NCBI RefSeq assembly: GCF_019578655.1
Contig: NC_063256.1
Location: 25,282,342 to 25,346,341 of the forward strand
Length of the DNA: 64,000 nt
DNA from: Ricinus communis
Lineage: Eukaryota; Streptophyta; Magnoliopsida; Malpighiales; Euphorbiaceae
Reading direction: 5' to 3'
The position numbers and the translations under genes are program-made. Below the pieces are notes generated by a model. That model searched no databases. It was not told where the DNA came from and saw only the letters and a program-made list of their open reading frames with translations. Numbering within the stretch: the first letter of the stretch is position 1; each line of letters starts with the position of its first letter. This document shows positions 10,611 to 22,242 of the stretch, in pieces.

Positions 10611-12130
10611 TGACATCATTTTATGTATATTTTAGACCTAAAATGCCAAAAATTAGTAAAAAATAAGTTTCTAAAAGGTATTTATGATAATTATTGGAAA
10701 TTTTAAGTATCTTTTAATGATAATTGTTTGAAAATAAGGCATTTAATCATTTTTTATTTGATATTAATCTAATAAAAGGGAAGGATAATTATAATCTATT
10801 TTTTAAAATAATTGAATAATTATTAGTATCTCCTAGGGTTTCTTAACCCTACTCCTATAAATAGAATAATATGGCTTAGGTTTAAGGCTAGTAACACTAA
10901 TTAATTACTAGAGCAAGAATTCCCAAAAGTTTCTAGGTACATCAACATATACAGATAATTAGCCCTTAGCCAGCCACTAAGAAAGAGCTCCAAATTAGGA
11001 AACCCATTAAAGAATGACATAAACTTTTCTGAAATTCCAAAAGCAGAACTGGATTCCCAACCACTCTTTGATTCAACAACTTCCTCGTCTCTTGAGACTC
11101 GTAGAACGACAAACAATAGTGGCAACCTGAGGGTTCCTCTACATCCACATCATCAATCTCTTCTCCAATTGCTTCTTAGATATACTTTTGTTTATAGAAA
11201 AATATTAGGAATAATTTTTTATGTTTATTCCACATGATTTACGTGATTAAATTAGAATTCCTTTCTACTAAACATGTTGATTGTAGTCTTTTGAATATGA
11301 ATATAAGAACACTTAGGATTTTGAATATGATATGATTGAGTTTTGGATTTGATTAGTTAATAGCAAACATAATTAGATTATATTTCCATTATTTTGTTAA
11401 TTTTATATATTTCTAACTGAATTTTTACCCTCTGTGCATATGAAAATCAGTACTCGGTGCGAGAAATCAAGGAAAACTACAGGAAAGCCATCCGAAGCCC
11501 TTTGAGTCGATTAGCTGTGTATAGTTTCTAGGCTGATTTAAATTTTTGATGTATTTTTGGCAATTTTATGTACTATAACTTAGTTTTATAGTTTTTCTTT
11601 TAAAGTTTTAGTTATAGGCGGGTTGTAATAACTAGATTTATTTTCTACTATTTATTTTTGCTTTTTCTGTGTTGGATGCTAAATACCTGCTGGTGATTGT
11701 CTAATTAAAACTGACATATAGACATATGCTTTAAAATCAGACCTGGCATGAAACTATAGTCCATCAGGATAACTAAATGGTAATTGGGCCTTAAAATCAA
11801 CATAGACCTAATAGGCTTTGCCATGCTTTAGATAGGTTAAATTATGCCATATTAGATTTAAGATCACTGAATTGGGCCTTTTCATAAAAAGCAGCCTATT
11901 ATGCTTAGACTAGAAATCAAAGCATAACTTGTAATCGAGCTAGACTAGGCGGGCCTTGTATATAATTAACTAGTAAGTTAGGTTAATAACTTTGAATATG
12001 GGCTGGGTCTTAAAATGGGCTAGATTCAGGTGGACCTCACATGCTGTAGTGCTTGATGTTAATATATATAATCGTTTCATTTATAAGGAATATCCCATTA
12101 AACAATAAAATTAAAGACAAATATACACAA
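10611..12130 (+). mobile_element. 5' LTR of Tat-1 (borders approximate)
   Basis: Homologous to 39258-40240 (+) and, inverted, to 33740-34740: shared TTTTTACCCTCTGTGCAT (11430 and 39490), GACATATAGAC (11717 and 39830), GTAGTCCATTAGG-like and ACAATAAAATTAAAGAC near the end. It precedes the leader and gag of Tat-1. The left border is set at TGACATC by position only; the right border is the CA of ATATACACA near 12130. Confidence 0.5.
10855..10863 (+). promoter_or_regulatory. TATA-like box in Tat-1 LTR
   Basis: CTATAAATA follows a CTAGGGTTTCTTAACCCTA stretch and is followed by transcribed-region-like sequence. It is a plausible RNA polymerase II start signal for the Tat-1 genomic RNA, inferred from sequence only. 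Confidence 0.45.
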
Positions 12131-13165
12131 ATAAGGAAGTTGGCTTCCGGATCCATCCTTAGATTTGTGACATAAGCTTCCTTAAGGAATTGAGAAACAT
12201 CCCTCATTAGTAAAAGTATCCAGTTACCCAGATTCGACTCTTATGTCCACGCTAGTCTCTATAACTAGTTAGCATGTTCCCAATTTGGTTGAAAAGCCTT
12301 GCAATGCCGTAGTCATTAAAGACACTTGGGTGGGCATCTGAAATTGCCCCCCACAGTGGCTACTCCACTAAGGATAAGAGGAGCTGATTCCAGTGTATGT
12401 TTGTCTTTAATTTTATTATATGAGTGGTTCTTCCATAACTACACTTTCACACATTACGCACTTTGGTTCCCTAAAGGCCCAATAGAGACGATTAGTGGTT
12501 CTTTGGTTCCACCCAAACCTTGGAATTGTGACACTGGCCAACTATCACTCACAAGTAATGAGTGAATTTCTTTCGTCGCATAGACCCTTGAGTGGGGGGA
12601 CGAGCCAAGGAAGAGTTTTATCCTTATCCAAGACTCAGCTCACAGTAATTGTCGTAATAATCTTCCTTAGGGATCCTATTGCTTGCTATTTGAGATTTTT
12701 TTTCCTTATAAGTACTTAAGGCCGTATATTGGAAAGCCTTGGCCCAAAAATATGTGGAATCAGGCCTTAGGCCCGAAAATATGCAGGCCTTATACTTATA
12801 CTGAAAAACATCACCTTGTTTCTTTTAATATGCTTTGAGAGTTTATTGCATGCATGTCGGACCTACTATTCCTTGCTAAAAGAAAGCCTAGATCCAAAAT
12901 CCTAGGGAAGAAAGACTCATCACGAACCGTACAAGAGAATAATAAGGTTGGAAGGATGCTTTGTATATTAATGTGTGTGTGCTAACTCTTTTCTCTTATA
13001 TCTTTGTGCATAGCACGTGCATTATGCATCTCATGCATTACATGGATCGTACTAACCCTTTTATTTTAAGCCATATAGACACTCATTTGGATTGGAGGAG
13101 ACAAGATAGTAGAAGGCTAGAAAGGATACCAATCTCACTAAGAATTCGGACTGTGTTAAAACTCC
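12131..13165 (+). other. Tat-1 leader between LTR and gag
   Basis: Begins AATAAGGAAGTTGGCTTCCGG. It contains a block of about 190 bases (12165-12350) that recurs at 31181-31380 (+), 33561-33735 (-) and 40260-40470 (+), with shared CATAAGCTTCCTTA-like and GGTTGAAAAGCCTTGCA motifs. The remainder has short frames without recognisable domains. No standard primer site could be matched with confidence; TGGCTTCCGG at 12141 is the only TGG-start candidate near the LTR end. Confidence 0.5.
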
Positions 13166-15133
13166 TTGAAAAGCCAAGAAATCAAACTTCCACAAGTGAG
13201 ATTGAAGCTACATTTGAAATGGCCATCAAAAGAGCTAACAAACAGATGTCGATATCCTCAAGAATATTATTATCGACGATTTGAGGGGTGTAATCAGGGA
13301 GAACTCCAACAACTTTTGGTTGTGATGGTTGTGAATCAAGCCCCATATACTACTCTGATTACACCAACTAATCCCCCTACTACTATTGACCCAGTTGCAG
13401 TTGTCACTGAAACTACTGCTGCAACCACTGCTGCTGCCAATGCCAATGCCGAAGATCTTATTAGAAGGGAAGTGCTTCAGAATTTCTGGGATTTTGACGA
13501 GTTCATGCTGGACCAAGCCAAAAGGGAAACAACTATTGCCACTAATGAAGCTGTAAGTAGCTTAAACGCTAGGCTTGACAATATGCAAAGCATGCTAGAA
13601 ATCAAAGGATTGGACCCGACCTATGATTTCGAGCATTAGTGTTGACTAGCGAGGATAAGCTAGCTGCAAAGTTCAAGATGCCTGAGATGAATAAGTTGAA
13701 CGGGACTGGTGACCTGAAGGTTCATTTAAAGCAGTATTTCACCATCATTGGAACTACACAACTGAATAAGACCTATATTGTCAAGCTATTTGTATTGTCA
13801 CTAGAAGGACTTGCAGTAAACTGGTATCATGGTCTGAAAAATCCACCAAAGCTGAATAATGTGATTTATGTAACTCATTTGTTAAGCAATATGACTATAA
13901 TACTTAGTTGGAAGTCTCAATTAGAGATCTTGAGTCTACCAACATAAGTCGAATGAGTCTTTCTATGATTTCTTGACTAGGTGGAGAAACAAGGCTAGGT
14001 TGATGAAGAAAAACCCTTCTTAAAAGGACCAGGTTTGTATGGTGGTCCGAAATGTTCTTCCTAATTGGGTTGAAAGGCTTCAGATGATAAACCCGAAGAC
14101 TTTCATGGACTTGTATGATGATGGACTTCAGGTTGAGAAAATTGAGAATGATAAGAGAAAGACCGTGCGAACTGGTGGAAGGCTAAATTATTAGGTTGGA
14201 AGGAGCATGACTTTAGACGTAAATGCTATTTAGCAATCGAGGAAGTTCTCCAACTTCAGGTAACCTCTCTCAAAAGTCTTTTACAGTTAGTGCAGAATAG
14301 AATGCTCCAACCAACCAGCCTCAAAATCCCACCTAACCCAAATGCACATTGTTACAGACCCACCACCTACTGCAAGTTCCACTGAGCATCCGACCACTAT
14401 ACAAATAAATGCACATTGTTACTGACCCACCACCTACTGCAAGTTCCACCGAGCATCCGACCACTATACAGATAACTGCATTCGGCTGAAACATGAAATT
14501 CAAGACCCCATTGATGCCAAAAAATTGACCGACCCAAACCAGCTTAGTACTAGAAGAAACTCCCTACCAAACTAGAACAACACACCACCACCAAACCAAG
14601 TGTCCATAATCACCCATGACTTTAGTGAAGAGGAGGTCATGAACTCTTTCGAGGACATACCCCGACATGAACCAGAGCTAGAAGCCAAGCCAAATAGCGC
14701 ACAAAGAATCTTCACTGAGCTAGGGGCACCACTATCCGTGGTGTTCCATCATCTAAAATGGAGTAGGAAGCTCATGCCCCAATTGCCTAAGAGTAATCCT
14801 AAACCTCACGATGGTCAATATTGCGAGTATCACCAGGCTTTTGGGCATGTGCCGAGCCAATGCAACCATCTCAAGCACGAGATCTAAGAATTGATTGACT
14901 ATGGGGAATGGCGAGTTGAGCAACTTCCTCGGTATGAATGTAAAGATCTATTGGGACAGCCTTCGAGCAAATTTGATTTCAAGGTCCACTATTCGAAGCC
15001 TCCTTCGTATGACATTCGAATTAAGGACATTTTGCTAAGTGGCTGGGGATTAGATGATGAAGCAACTTGTGAGCCTTATCCTTTGGAGAGAAGGGGAAAA
15101 GAATTCAGTCATGGCTATAGACATTTAGTATAG
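13166..15133 (+). pseudogene. Tat-1 gag
   Basis: The first frame (13166-13639) has a Thr/Ala-rich segment, then a coiled-coil-like tail ending in a stop. The next (13639-13947) carries the retrotransposon gag core: KFKMPEMNKLNGTGD, HLKQYF, LEGLAVNWYHGL. A second core portion around 13950-14150 is frameshifted. C-terminal zinc-binding motifs are CKFHRASDHYTDNC, partly duplicated in tandem, and CEYHQAFGHVPSQC (about 14821-14863). Capsid/nucleocapsid protein in an intact element; several stops here. The minus-strand relic at 32686-33560 is a second copy of the same gag. Confidence 0.65.
14341..14476 (+). repeat. Tandem duplication over the gag zinc motif
   Basis: Two direct copies with a 67-base period (14341 and 14408), both containing TACTGCAAGTTCCAC and GAGCATCCGACCACTATACA. 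They differ at about three positions. The duplication repeats the CKFHxxxxH half of the zinc motif and, because 67 is not a multiple of 3, shifts the frame. Confidence 0.85.
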
Positions 15134-15333
15134 TTCTGGAGATCAGTGTGAGGTCCAAGATGCCGGGCAAAGGATATTTCGGCAGACAATAACTATGATA
15201 AAGAAGTTGAGTCAGTAGGTTAAGAAACGGGAGATCAAAAACTGAAGTAGCTCGAGAAAGCTTTTATTGGGATAATAGGTTATTAGAATAGTTAAAGAAA
15301 GAAAAGAAGACAGTCGACATCTAGGAGCTGCTG
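15134..15333 (+). other. Tat-1 gag-protease spacer
   Basis: 200 bases without a convincing frame, between the gag C-terminus and the protease. Probably decayed linker coding sequence; nothing further recognised. Confidence 0.3.
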
Positions 15334-15786
15334 ATGCACTCATCGGATCACAGAAAGATTTTAATCCAACCCTTGTCTTGTACAAGCACTAGCACAGTAG
15401 CTACCCTTGAGGAAATGATCAGAATGGTAACTAATAAGTCCACTGGGATACTTACTTTCTCAGATGAGGACTTACCACTCGAGGGAATAGACCATAACAA
15501 TGCTCTCTATATAGCAGTAGAAGTCAAGTGGAAAAGGACCCCATGTGTGATGGTAGATGATGGGTCAGCTATCAATGTATATCCTTCTCACATACTCCCC
15601 AAGGTAAGGGTGACTGTGAAAGATCTAAAGCCATCAGATATGGTGATAAGAGCTTACGATGAGACAAAGAGAGATGTGGAAGGAACATTCTCAACACTGG
15701 TGAAGACGGGTCCTATCGAATCCTGGATGGCATTCACTGTCTTAGACATCCCAGTAACTTTTACATTATTATTGGGAAGGCCATAG
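15334..15786 (+). pseudogene. Tat-1 aspartic protease
   Basis: A 150-codon open frame. FSDEDLPLEG leads into HNNALYIAVEV, the catalytic VMVDDGSAINVYP (D-D-G-S, near residue 75), then LKPSDMVIRAYDE and the C-terminal LLLGRP of retropepsins. The motif order and length are near normal for the family, so the domain could fold. The frame ends at a TAG directly after LLLGRP, where the family normally continues to RPW and into the pol linker, so the polyprotein is broken. Confidence 0.75.
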
Positions 15787-16760
15787 TTCCATGCCCTAGA
15801 GGGAGTTCCTTCCACTGTGCAACAAAAGGTCAAGGTGAAATAGTAACCATTAATTCTGAAGGTGGTAAGATTGTCTCGGCTATTCAAGAAGCTGCAAAAG
15901 AGCTGGAAGCCCCCACTGGATTCCAGGTTGTTGTTCTCTACAAGGGCCACATGGATCCTAAAGTAGCCAGCATGTTCAAAAATATGGATTTCATGCATAA
16001 AATGGGGCTAGAAAAGAACCAACGGAGAATTGTAGAGCTGCCAAATTTCAAAGGTCAGAAAACTCGGCATGGGTTGGATTACCATGAGGATAAAGATGAG
16101 GGCAAACCAAAAGGTAAGACTCTAAAAGACGTATTTGTCCAAGAGTACAAGACTTACTCTAGGGAGCCCGAACCTATTGCAATAGCTAGGATTGAGGTGC
16201 CGGTATTTGAGATATTCAAGAATCTGATTGTCGATAGGATAATCGAGTTGAGCATTAAGGAAGTCCATGAGAAGATCACCACTAAGGTTAAAGAACTGAA
16301 GCTAGAAGAATTCGCTGCTCCTCTTGAGAAACTGAATCAACAAAAGCTAGCTGCCCTAGTAGAGGAGCATATAATTGATGTATTCTGTGACAATGTAATA
16401 ACTTCCAATCTTTATAAGGACGATGTTTCTTTTATTTTAAAGATCAATGTTATGAAAGATAATTTTACTTACTTGTGCGATGTTTTTCCTAATGCTAGTG
16501 TGTATTTTGATAATCATGACATGTGCATGTCTGACATTAATTCTATACAAATTGATTCATTTAATTTAGGCACAAATGAAAATCCAAGGAACATTGCGAT
16601 AACACATGATATAACTCTTGAGGAAAGGAGAGAATTAGAGAAAATAATAGAAAAAATAAAAGAGGTATTTGTTTGGTCTTACGATGACATGCCAAGGTTA
16701 GATAGAAAGATAGTAGAGCACCACATCCTAAACTATCTGCACATCAAGCCGATCAAGTAG
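15787..16760 (+). pseudogene. Tat-1 protease-RT linker and RT N-terminus
   Basis: A frame open from 15951 to 16760 (269 codons), upstream of the RT proper. It carries MGLEKNQ, a Lys/Glu-rich stretch and, near its end, EERRELEKIIEKIKEVFVWSYDDMP and HHIL, the usual entry into gypsy RT. The relic at 31562-32101 is the paralogous region of another Tat copy (shared VFxWSYxDM-like and LNLGT motifs). The frame ends at TAG where KQ is expected. Confidence 0.65.
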
Positions 16761-17069
16761 AATATTAGAAGGCTAAAGCCAGAATGGGTAGATAAAATTT
16801 AAGAAGTAGTTACTAAGTAGGTAAAACACTAATTTTCTCAATATAGTCGACTATCCCGAATGGTTGGAAAACATCATCCTAGTACTGAAGAAGGATGGTA
16901 AAGTTAGAATGTGCGTGGATTATCGGGAACTAAACAAGGCATGCCCTAAGGATGGCTTTCCTCTTCCTCACATAGACGTCATAGTTGACAGTGTTGCCTC
17001 AAGTGCCATGTATTTCTCTGGATACAACCATATCATAATGGCAGTAGTAGATAAGTTGAAGACGTCGTT
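16761..17069 (+). pseudogene. Tat-1 RT, N-terminal half, split by Athila-1
   Basis: After two stops the frame opens at 16864: VLKKDGKVRMCVDYRELNKACPKD, then FPLPHIDVIVD and MAVVDKLKTSF. These are RT fingers/palm motifs including the first catalytic-side region. At 17070 the LTR of Athila-1 interrupts, and the coding sequence resumes at 27737 with YKVMPFGLKN. Confidence 0.8.
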
Positions 17070-18368
17070 TGATGTCCGTAAAATACACACATCTAAATGG
17101 GGTTTTTAAGATTGATTTTATGAACATTTGGATGTGAATTTGTCCCAACACTCACCCTATGCATTTGTTTATGTGCATTAGGTTTAAAAGAAGTCAAAGG
17201 ATAATAAAGGGAAGAATTGGAGCATAATTGGACGCCGAAGCTGCCGAAACAAGCTAAGTATGAGCATGAGGAAGCTGAACATGGCCGTGTTGGTTTCTGC
17301 CGTGTTGGCGGCAGGGGAATTAATTAAAAGAAAGAAGAGAGGAAAGAAACAAAAAGAGCGGGGGAGAACGTCCCAAACCCTAACTTTTCTCTCTCTAAGG
17401 GTTTTCTGAGCTGGAACCAAGGGAAAAGGAGACTTGGATCAAGGTTTCAATCGGATTCCCTTCAAAGATTGAAGATTGGGCGAGGTTCATCAATTGGTTT
17501 TCAAATCGAACAAGAGGAACAAGAATCGATTCAATTCGAGCAAGAGGAATTGGGGCTATTTACTCTCATCCAAGGGTGTAATCGGGTTTCTCAACCTTTA
17601 CTCTTTGTTGTAATTGTATTCTTGTGGATTTTGATAATGAACATGATTAGCTAGATTGATTAAATCCATTAGGATTTCTTTACTATGTTGGATTAGTATT
17701 ATATTGTTGGATTGTTTGGGTTAGTTTTGTATTCCTCTTGCTTTCAGTATTAATAAGATAATGCATTATTCATGAGACGTTGTGAATTGTGTGTTTAGAT
17801 TGCTTTGTGTGATTGAGAAGTCCATTTGGCAATTGGAATTTTGAATAGCAAGAACTGGTTAATAATCGCTTAGAGATAAGGATAATTAACTAGCCGGATT
17901 AAGAATTAACAAAGCTTAATAGAGGTGGATTAAAGCTTAATGCTAATTTAAGAATCAATCGTTAGGAAGAGATTCCAACTTTAGGTTATTAGATTTAAGA
18001 ATTCGGTTATCTCGAGAGGGAAACCGAATTCGGTTAAGAATTCATCTACGGGTAGCATAATTAGACTCACCAATCCTTTATCTTTTGTTTGATTGCCAAC
18101 TAGTTTAGGTTCCCTTTGGGTTTGCTTTCCTGTCTTGGTTATTTTATTTATCAATTACTCCTGCATCTCCCTTAGAACTTAGATTGTAGCTATTAGTTAG
18201 TTTAGAAAGTATTCATCACTCATTTTAGGTTAATATAACAAAGAACAAAGGAGTAACTCTAGGCTTTCACTTTCCCGAGGAATATGACCTTGATACTCAC
18301 CACTAGTGCTAGACTGCATCGATAGGTACACTGCCTTAGATTGTAGCTAACACAAGTAGCACACATCA
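17070..18368 (+). mobile_element. Athila-1 5' LTR
   Basis: Starts TGATGTCCGTAAAATACAC and ends GTAGCACACATCA, six bases before the primer site. Compared with the 3' LTR it lacks about 157 bases of the CACGGCC cluster (collapsed at about 17285-17322). The sequence downstream of the cluster (GGAATTAATTAAAAG) is the likely core promoter region. Confidence 0.88.
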
Positions 18369-18374
18369 AGTTTT

Positions 18375-18392
18375 TGGCGCCGTTGCCGGGGA
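18375..18392 (+). promoter_or_regulatory. Primer-binding site, tRNA-Asp type
   Basis: TGGCGCCGTTGCCGGGGA is an exact complement of the 3' end of plant tRNA-Asp (CCA included), the standard primer site of Athila elements. It starts six bases after the LTR. It is fully intact here, while the same site is decayed at 45794 and 56776. Confidence 0.92.
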
Positions 18393-18474
18393 ATGTTTTG
18401 AAACTAGAGTGAAATTTGCTATTTGTTAATTTAGCCATTTTTTATGTTATTTTTATATATATTTATTTCTGTTT

Positions 18475-19292
18475 TGTTTGTACTTATTTATTTAGTTAAG
18501 TTTATGATTCAGATAGTGGATGATAAGGAGGTTCAATGCTAAACTCTTTGTATGACACGTTGGAAAATGGGATCAGGAACCAAGAGAGTGCTAAAAATTG
18601 GGATACTTGTGCATCTTTAAAAGCTCGAGTGGAATCGTTTTGCAGGGCTACCGATCAACTCTCCACTCCTATCCTTTCATCTCAAGCTTTTTATGAATTT
18701 TGTTGTGGTTTACATTTGAGTAATGATTGTCCATTGTATAGTGATGTTGCTCATTGTTCTTATAACTATGAATAGGTGAATTATACGGGAAGTTGGTCAA
18801 ATGACTCATATGGAAGCACCTACAATCAAGAGTTGAGCATTCATTCACCCTTTGGATGGAGCTTAGATGGCCAAGAACCACCAGAATTTTAGTAGCCTAA
18901 TCTTGCACCATCAACTCAAGGTGAAGAGTTAGTGTCAGAAGAGCTGATGACGAGGTTTATTGCAAGTCTTGAGGATAGATTCCAACAAACAAAGAGGATA
19001 CTTGAAGATCAACAAGCCTCGATTAACAACCTAGAGCATCAAGTAGGCTTAATCTTCAAGTTACTAGCTGAAGAGCAATTGGGAACTCCATCAAATGCTA
19101 CTGAATCCGAGGAGCATTTGAGCGCCATCACTTTGCGTTCAGGTGAGAATTTTTCTGGTTTATCTACTATGTTTGACGATGATGCTTCTGTGCAGGACGA
19201 TTTCTTGAACATGGAGATGGAACCAGAAAAGGAAGAGGCGAACATAATTCCTCTGAAAGACTATCAACAGAAATGTACAGTTGATGATGTTG
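18475..19292 (+). pseudogene. Athila-1 gag, C-terminal remnants
   Basis: Frame 18536-18775 ends in a knuckle-like C-C-G-L-H-x4-C segment (first Cys replaced by Phe: FCCGLHLSNDCP) followed, after a TAG, by VNYTGSW and STYNQ. Frame 18932-19297 has the coiled-coil-like IASLEDRFQQTKRILEDQQ, LEHQVG and ITLRSGENF, the conserved gag/protease boundary of Athila (compare 47280-47415 and 58130-58320). The N-terminal capsid core found in Athila-2 and Athila-3 is missing. The frame is interrupted at 19293 by a solo LTR. Confidence 0.65.
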
Positions 19293-21604
19293 TGTAACGC
19301 CTGCATTTTCTCATCATACATGTTATGTGCATTTACATTTAATCATTGGGCATATGATGGTATATTAATAATATTTTTATTTTATGGGAACAGATATATA
19401 TTAATTATAAGTAGAGAATAAGAAGCATGATATTAGATTATTAATTTAGATAAGTTGATTAAGTATTTGGGTTATGTGTATCAAGCCTTAAGACTTAATT
19501 GAACCAATAGTAGAAGGTTGGGTAAATAGATTGGACTTAAAAGATACAATTAAAAGTTAGTACCTATATATGGTTAGTAAGAATTAATTTAGGATGATAA
19601 AACTAGTTAAGTAGGTGGTGGCATTGAGAGATGAATCTTGGAAATTAGAACCATGAGCAAGCTCATTTTACCTCTTCATTTCTCTAAAATTCGTACATGG
19701 CCAAAAACTCAAAATTTGGAACAAGAGAGAGGAGTGGAATACCTAGAAAAACTTAAGATTAATATAGGATTTTAACAACTATTGAAGGAGCCAAGCTAAA
19801 GCTAAAGGATTTAAGCATATTAGCAACCCAAAAGCTGAAATTGGTGAGTTGTTACTTGAGTATTATTAATTTGTCATTAGGGTTCTTGATTACAAATTGG
19901 AGAAACTTCAATTGATGCTTTCATTGATTAATTAAAGGTCTGATTATCATGAATTAGTAGAGTATTGAATGATTGCATAGAGATTAAGCTTGATTTAAGT
20001 TTAAGTATGTCAAGATAGAAAACTGTCAAAATTCCAGCAACCTTGATGTTCTGTATTTTGGGCATAACATGGGTTATATAAGTCCAAATTAAGCTTAATT
20101 GGTGTCTATGGAAATTTTGAAGAGTCCTCTATAACTTTTTAGTTTTGTGATTTTGCTATTTTTGCCGTTTTGGTTGCTTAAATTGAGCAAACAGATTGCT
20201 GCTCGGGTACAACTAGCTGTATGACCCTTGCTTAGTAATTTGAGAATAATTAAATCTATAGAAGTCGGAATTGAGTAATTCTTCTTGGAGATGAAACTAG
20301 ACGCATAAGCGTATATTACTATTTAATAAGAGATTTTTGTATTGAGCCAATTTTGCCCAGTAATAAATATACTTTGGTACTAAATTCTGTCTAGAAAACA
20401 GAGACGTTGGAGATTAGTTTTATGCAATTTATTTGATGTTAATTTGAGTTAAATTGGTATATAACTAGATGAAAAATGTTTATATGATATTAAAGTAGTA
20501 ATTAAGAGTCTTAGAGGAAGAGTTAGACCTATGAATTACAAAGGGGATGATCTTGTAATGCATTAGAACTAGCATTTACATGAATATTTAGAATATGCAT
20601 GAAATATGAATTGATGAATGTGTTAACAAGTACTCAAAGGCCTGGAAAGGAAGTTGTGGAGAAAGGAGGTTCTTATATGCTGAAGGAATAAGTGTATTTT
20701 GAGTAAGTAAATAGTTAATATTTGCTATATCCATATATTTAATCAAATGTTCTACGAATGGTTGTGTTTGCTTAATATTTTGTTGTGTTTGAATGAATGA
20801 GATGGAAATGATTGGTGTTGAGTGGAACAATTGTTATTGCTTGAATATGATATAAGTGAAATGATTGAATTGTGATGTTAAGTGCATATGTGCATGTGAA
20901 TGGTGGATTCCCCTGTGAAATATATATATATATATATATAAAGCCTTGGGAGGCTAAAGCCTAGAGAGGCTATAAAAGTATATTATGTGAGGATGAGGCG
21001 GAGCAGCTTACGTGTGCGATAGGTGAGGATGAGGCGGAGCAGCACATTAAAGGGGATCCACAAGCCGTGAGAACCAACCATAATTGTTGAATTGTATTTC
21101 TTCTATGATGGTTATACTGAATTGAGTAGAATGGTATGAATTTATACCTAAACTATGAATCATGGTAAGTTATGTGATTGGGTGGAAATTGTATTAAGTG
21201 TATGTGATATAGATTATGTTGATTATTTATTTCTTGTTGGAGGCTCACCCCTCTCCAAAATTTTTCTTTTCAGGTTTGTAAATAGTAGTGCATCCGTTGG
21301 TTGTATCCAAGTCTAGCTTTTAGCGATTCTGTCGAGGTTGGGCCGGTTTGTGGAGTCTCCTCCTGATGCATTTTGTATGCAGTTATGTGATGTATATAGA
21401 AGTGTGCCTTGTAAGGCATAAGAAGATGTTTTGAATACTTGTTAAATGATGTTTAAGTATAATCATATGTTTATATGTTAATAACCTTGTGTCTTGATTC
21501 TTAACAATCTGTATATTGACCTATCTACATGTAGTATATAGTCTACGACGCTTGTATGCTTTCTGGCTAATGTCTATTGGTTAGCATGTAATGGGGGTGT
21601 TACA
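19293..21604 (+). mobile_element. 2.3 kb solo LTR inside Athila-1
   Basis: Ends TGTAACGCC and GGGTGTTACA (TGTAAC/GTTACA inverted), flanked by TGTTG (19288-19292) and TGCTG (21605-21609), a TSD with one change. TATAAAAG at 20971-20978 is a plausible promoter. A 20-base unit GTGAGGATGAGGCGGAGCAG is repeated at 20987 and 21023, and a short (TA)n lies at 20922-20940. Chromovirus (Tekay/Del-like) LTRs often have such TGTAAC ends and long U3; that assignment is inference. No internal coding region remains. Confidence 0.75.
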
Positions 21605-22117
21605 TGCTGAGTTGCAGTTAGAGGAATTGTTGGTAGATTTTCCACAAGTCCCTTCGATGATGGAAGATGAGCACGAGTTATCCAATGAAGAAGTCTTGGA
21701 GGAGCTCGAGTTTCTTCTAGCAAGTGAACCAAGCCAGGGACTGAAGAAAACCATCGACACTCCTAAACAAATTGCCCAACCATCGATCCTTCCAATTGTT
21801 GAAACTCCAGCTTTCAAATTGGAAGAGCCTCTAGAGCATCATGACTACGTTCAATTATACGAGGAGCGAGTTTTGCCCATTATACTGGCAGCTTGCTTGA
21901 CAGTCGGGAAGAGGAAGTCGATGATTATCCCTTTAAGCGGATACTTGAAGCCATTTGGTTGGAAGAAGGATGGATGGTCGTCAATCCCCACCGTTTGCTT
22001 TTCACCATGAGTCCAGCTAAGAAGACTCATCACATCAAAAAGAAGCGCTTTTGGGAGGCAACCCAAATTCTATTTTTCAATTTTAATAATTTACTCTTTA
22101 TTGTGAACTTAGTTTGA
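21605..22117 (+). pseudogene. Athila-1 pol linker fused to pol end; enzymes deleted
   Basis: The first part is the linker normally between protease and RT: DEHELSNEEVLEELEFLL and then FKLEEPLEHHDYVQLYEE, LPIILAA (compare 48290-48520 in Athila-3). It then passes directly into the pol end marked by AAGCGCTTTTGGGAGGCAAC at 22044, a hallmark after Athila integrase. RT, RNase H and integrase are thus removed by one internal deletion, and protease is also absent upstream. Confidence 0.65.
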
Positions 22118-22242
22118 TTAGATTTTACAATTTGTTTTTGGTAAGTTTTATTTATGTTGAGTGTATGAGTTGAGGACTTATTGGTTGTGCAGGTGAGAAA
22201 GAGTGAGAAAGTACTGAGAATCGCAAGTTTTGCATCTTCTGG
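22118..22242 (+). other. Athila-1 pol-ORF3 spacer, first part
   Basis: T-rich noncoding sequence between the pol remnant and the CACGG motif cluster; no motif recognised. Confidence 0.4.

Noticed and set aside
12326..12719. Two overlapping + frames of 74-79 codons in the Tat-1 leader
   Set aside because: No conserved motif, and not preserved in the other leader copies (31181, 40260).
17469..17654. A 61-codon frame (MKIGRGSSIGFQ...) repeated at 26845-27030 and, inverted, at 29579-29764
   Set aside because: It lies in the same part of three LTR copies of one family, so its conservation reflects shared LTR descent. No domain, and it spans presumed R/U5 sequence.
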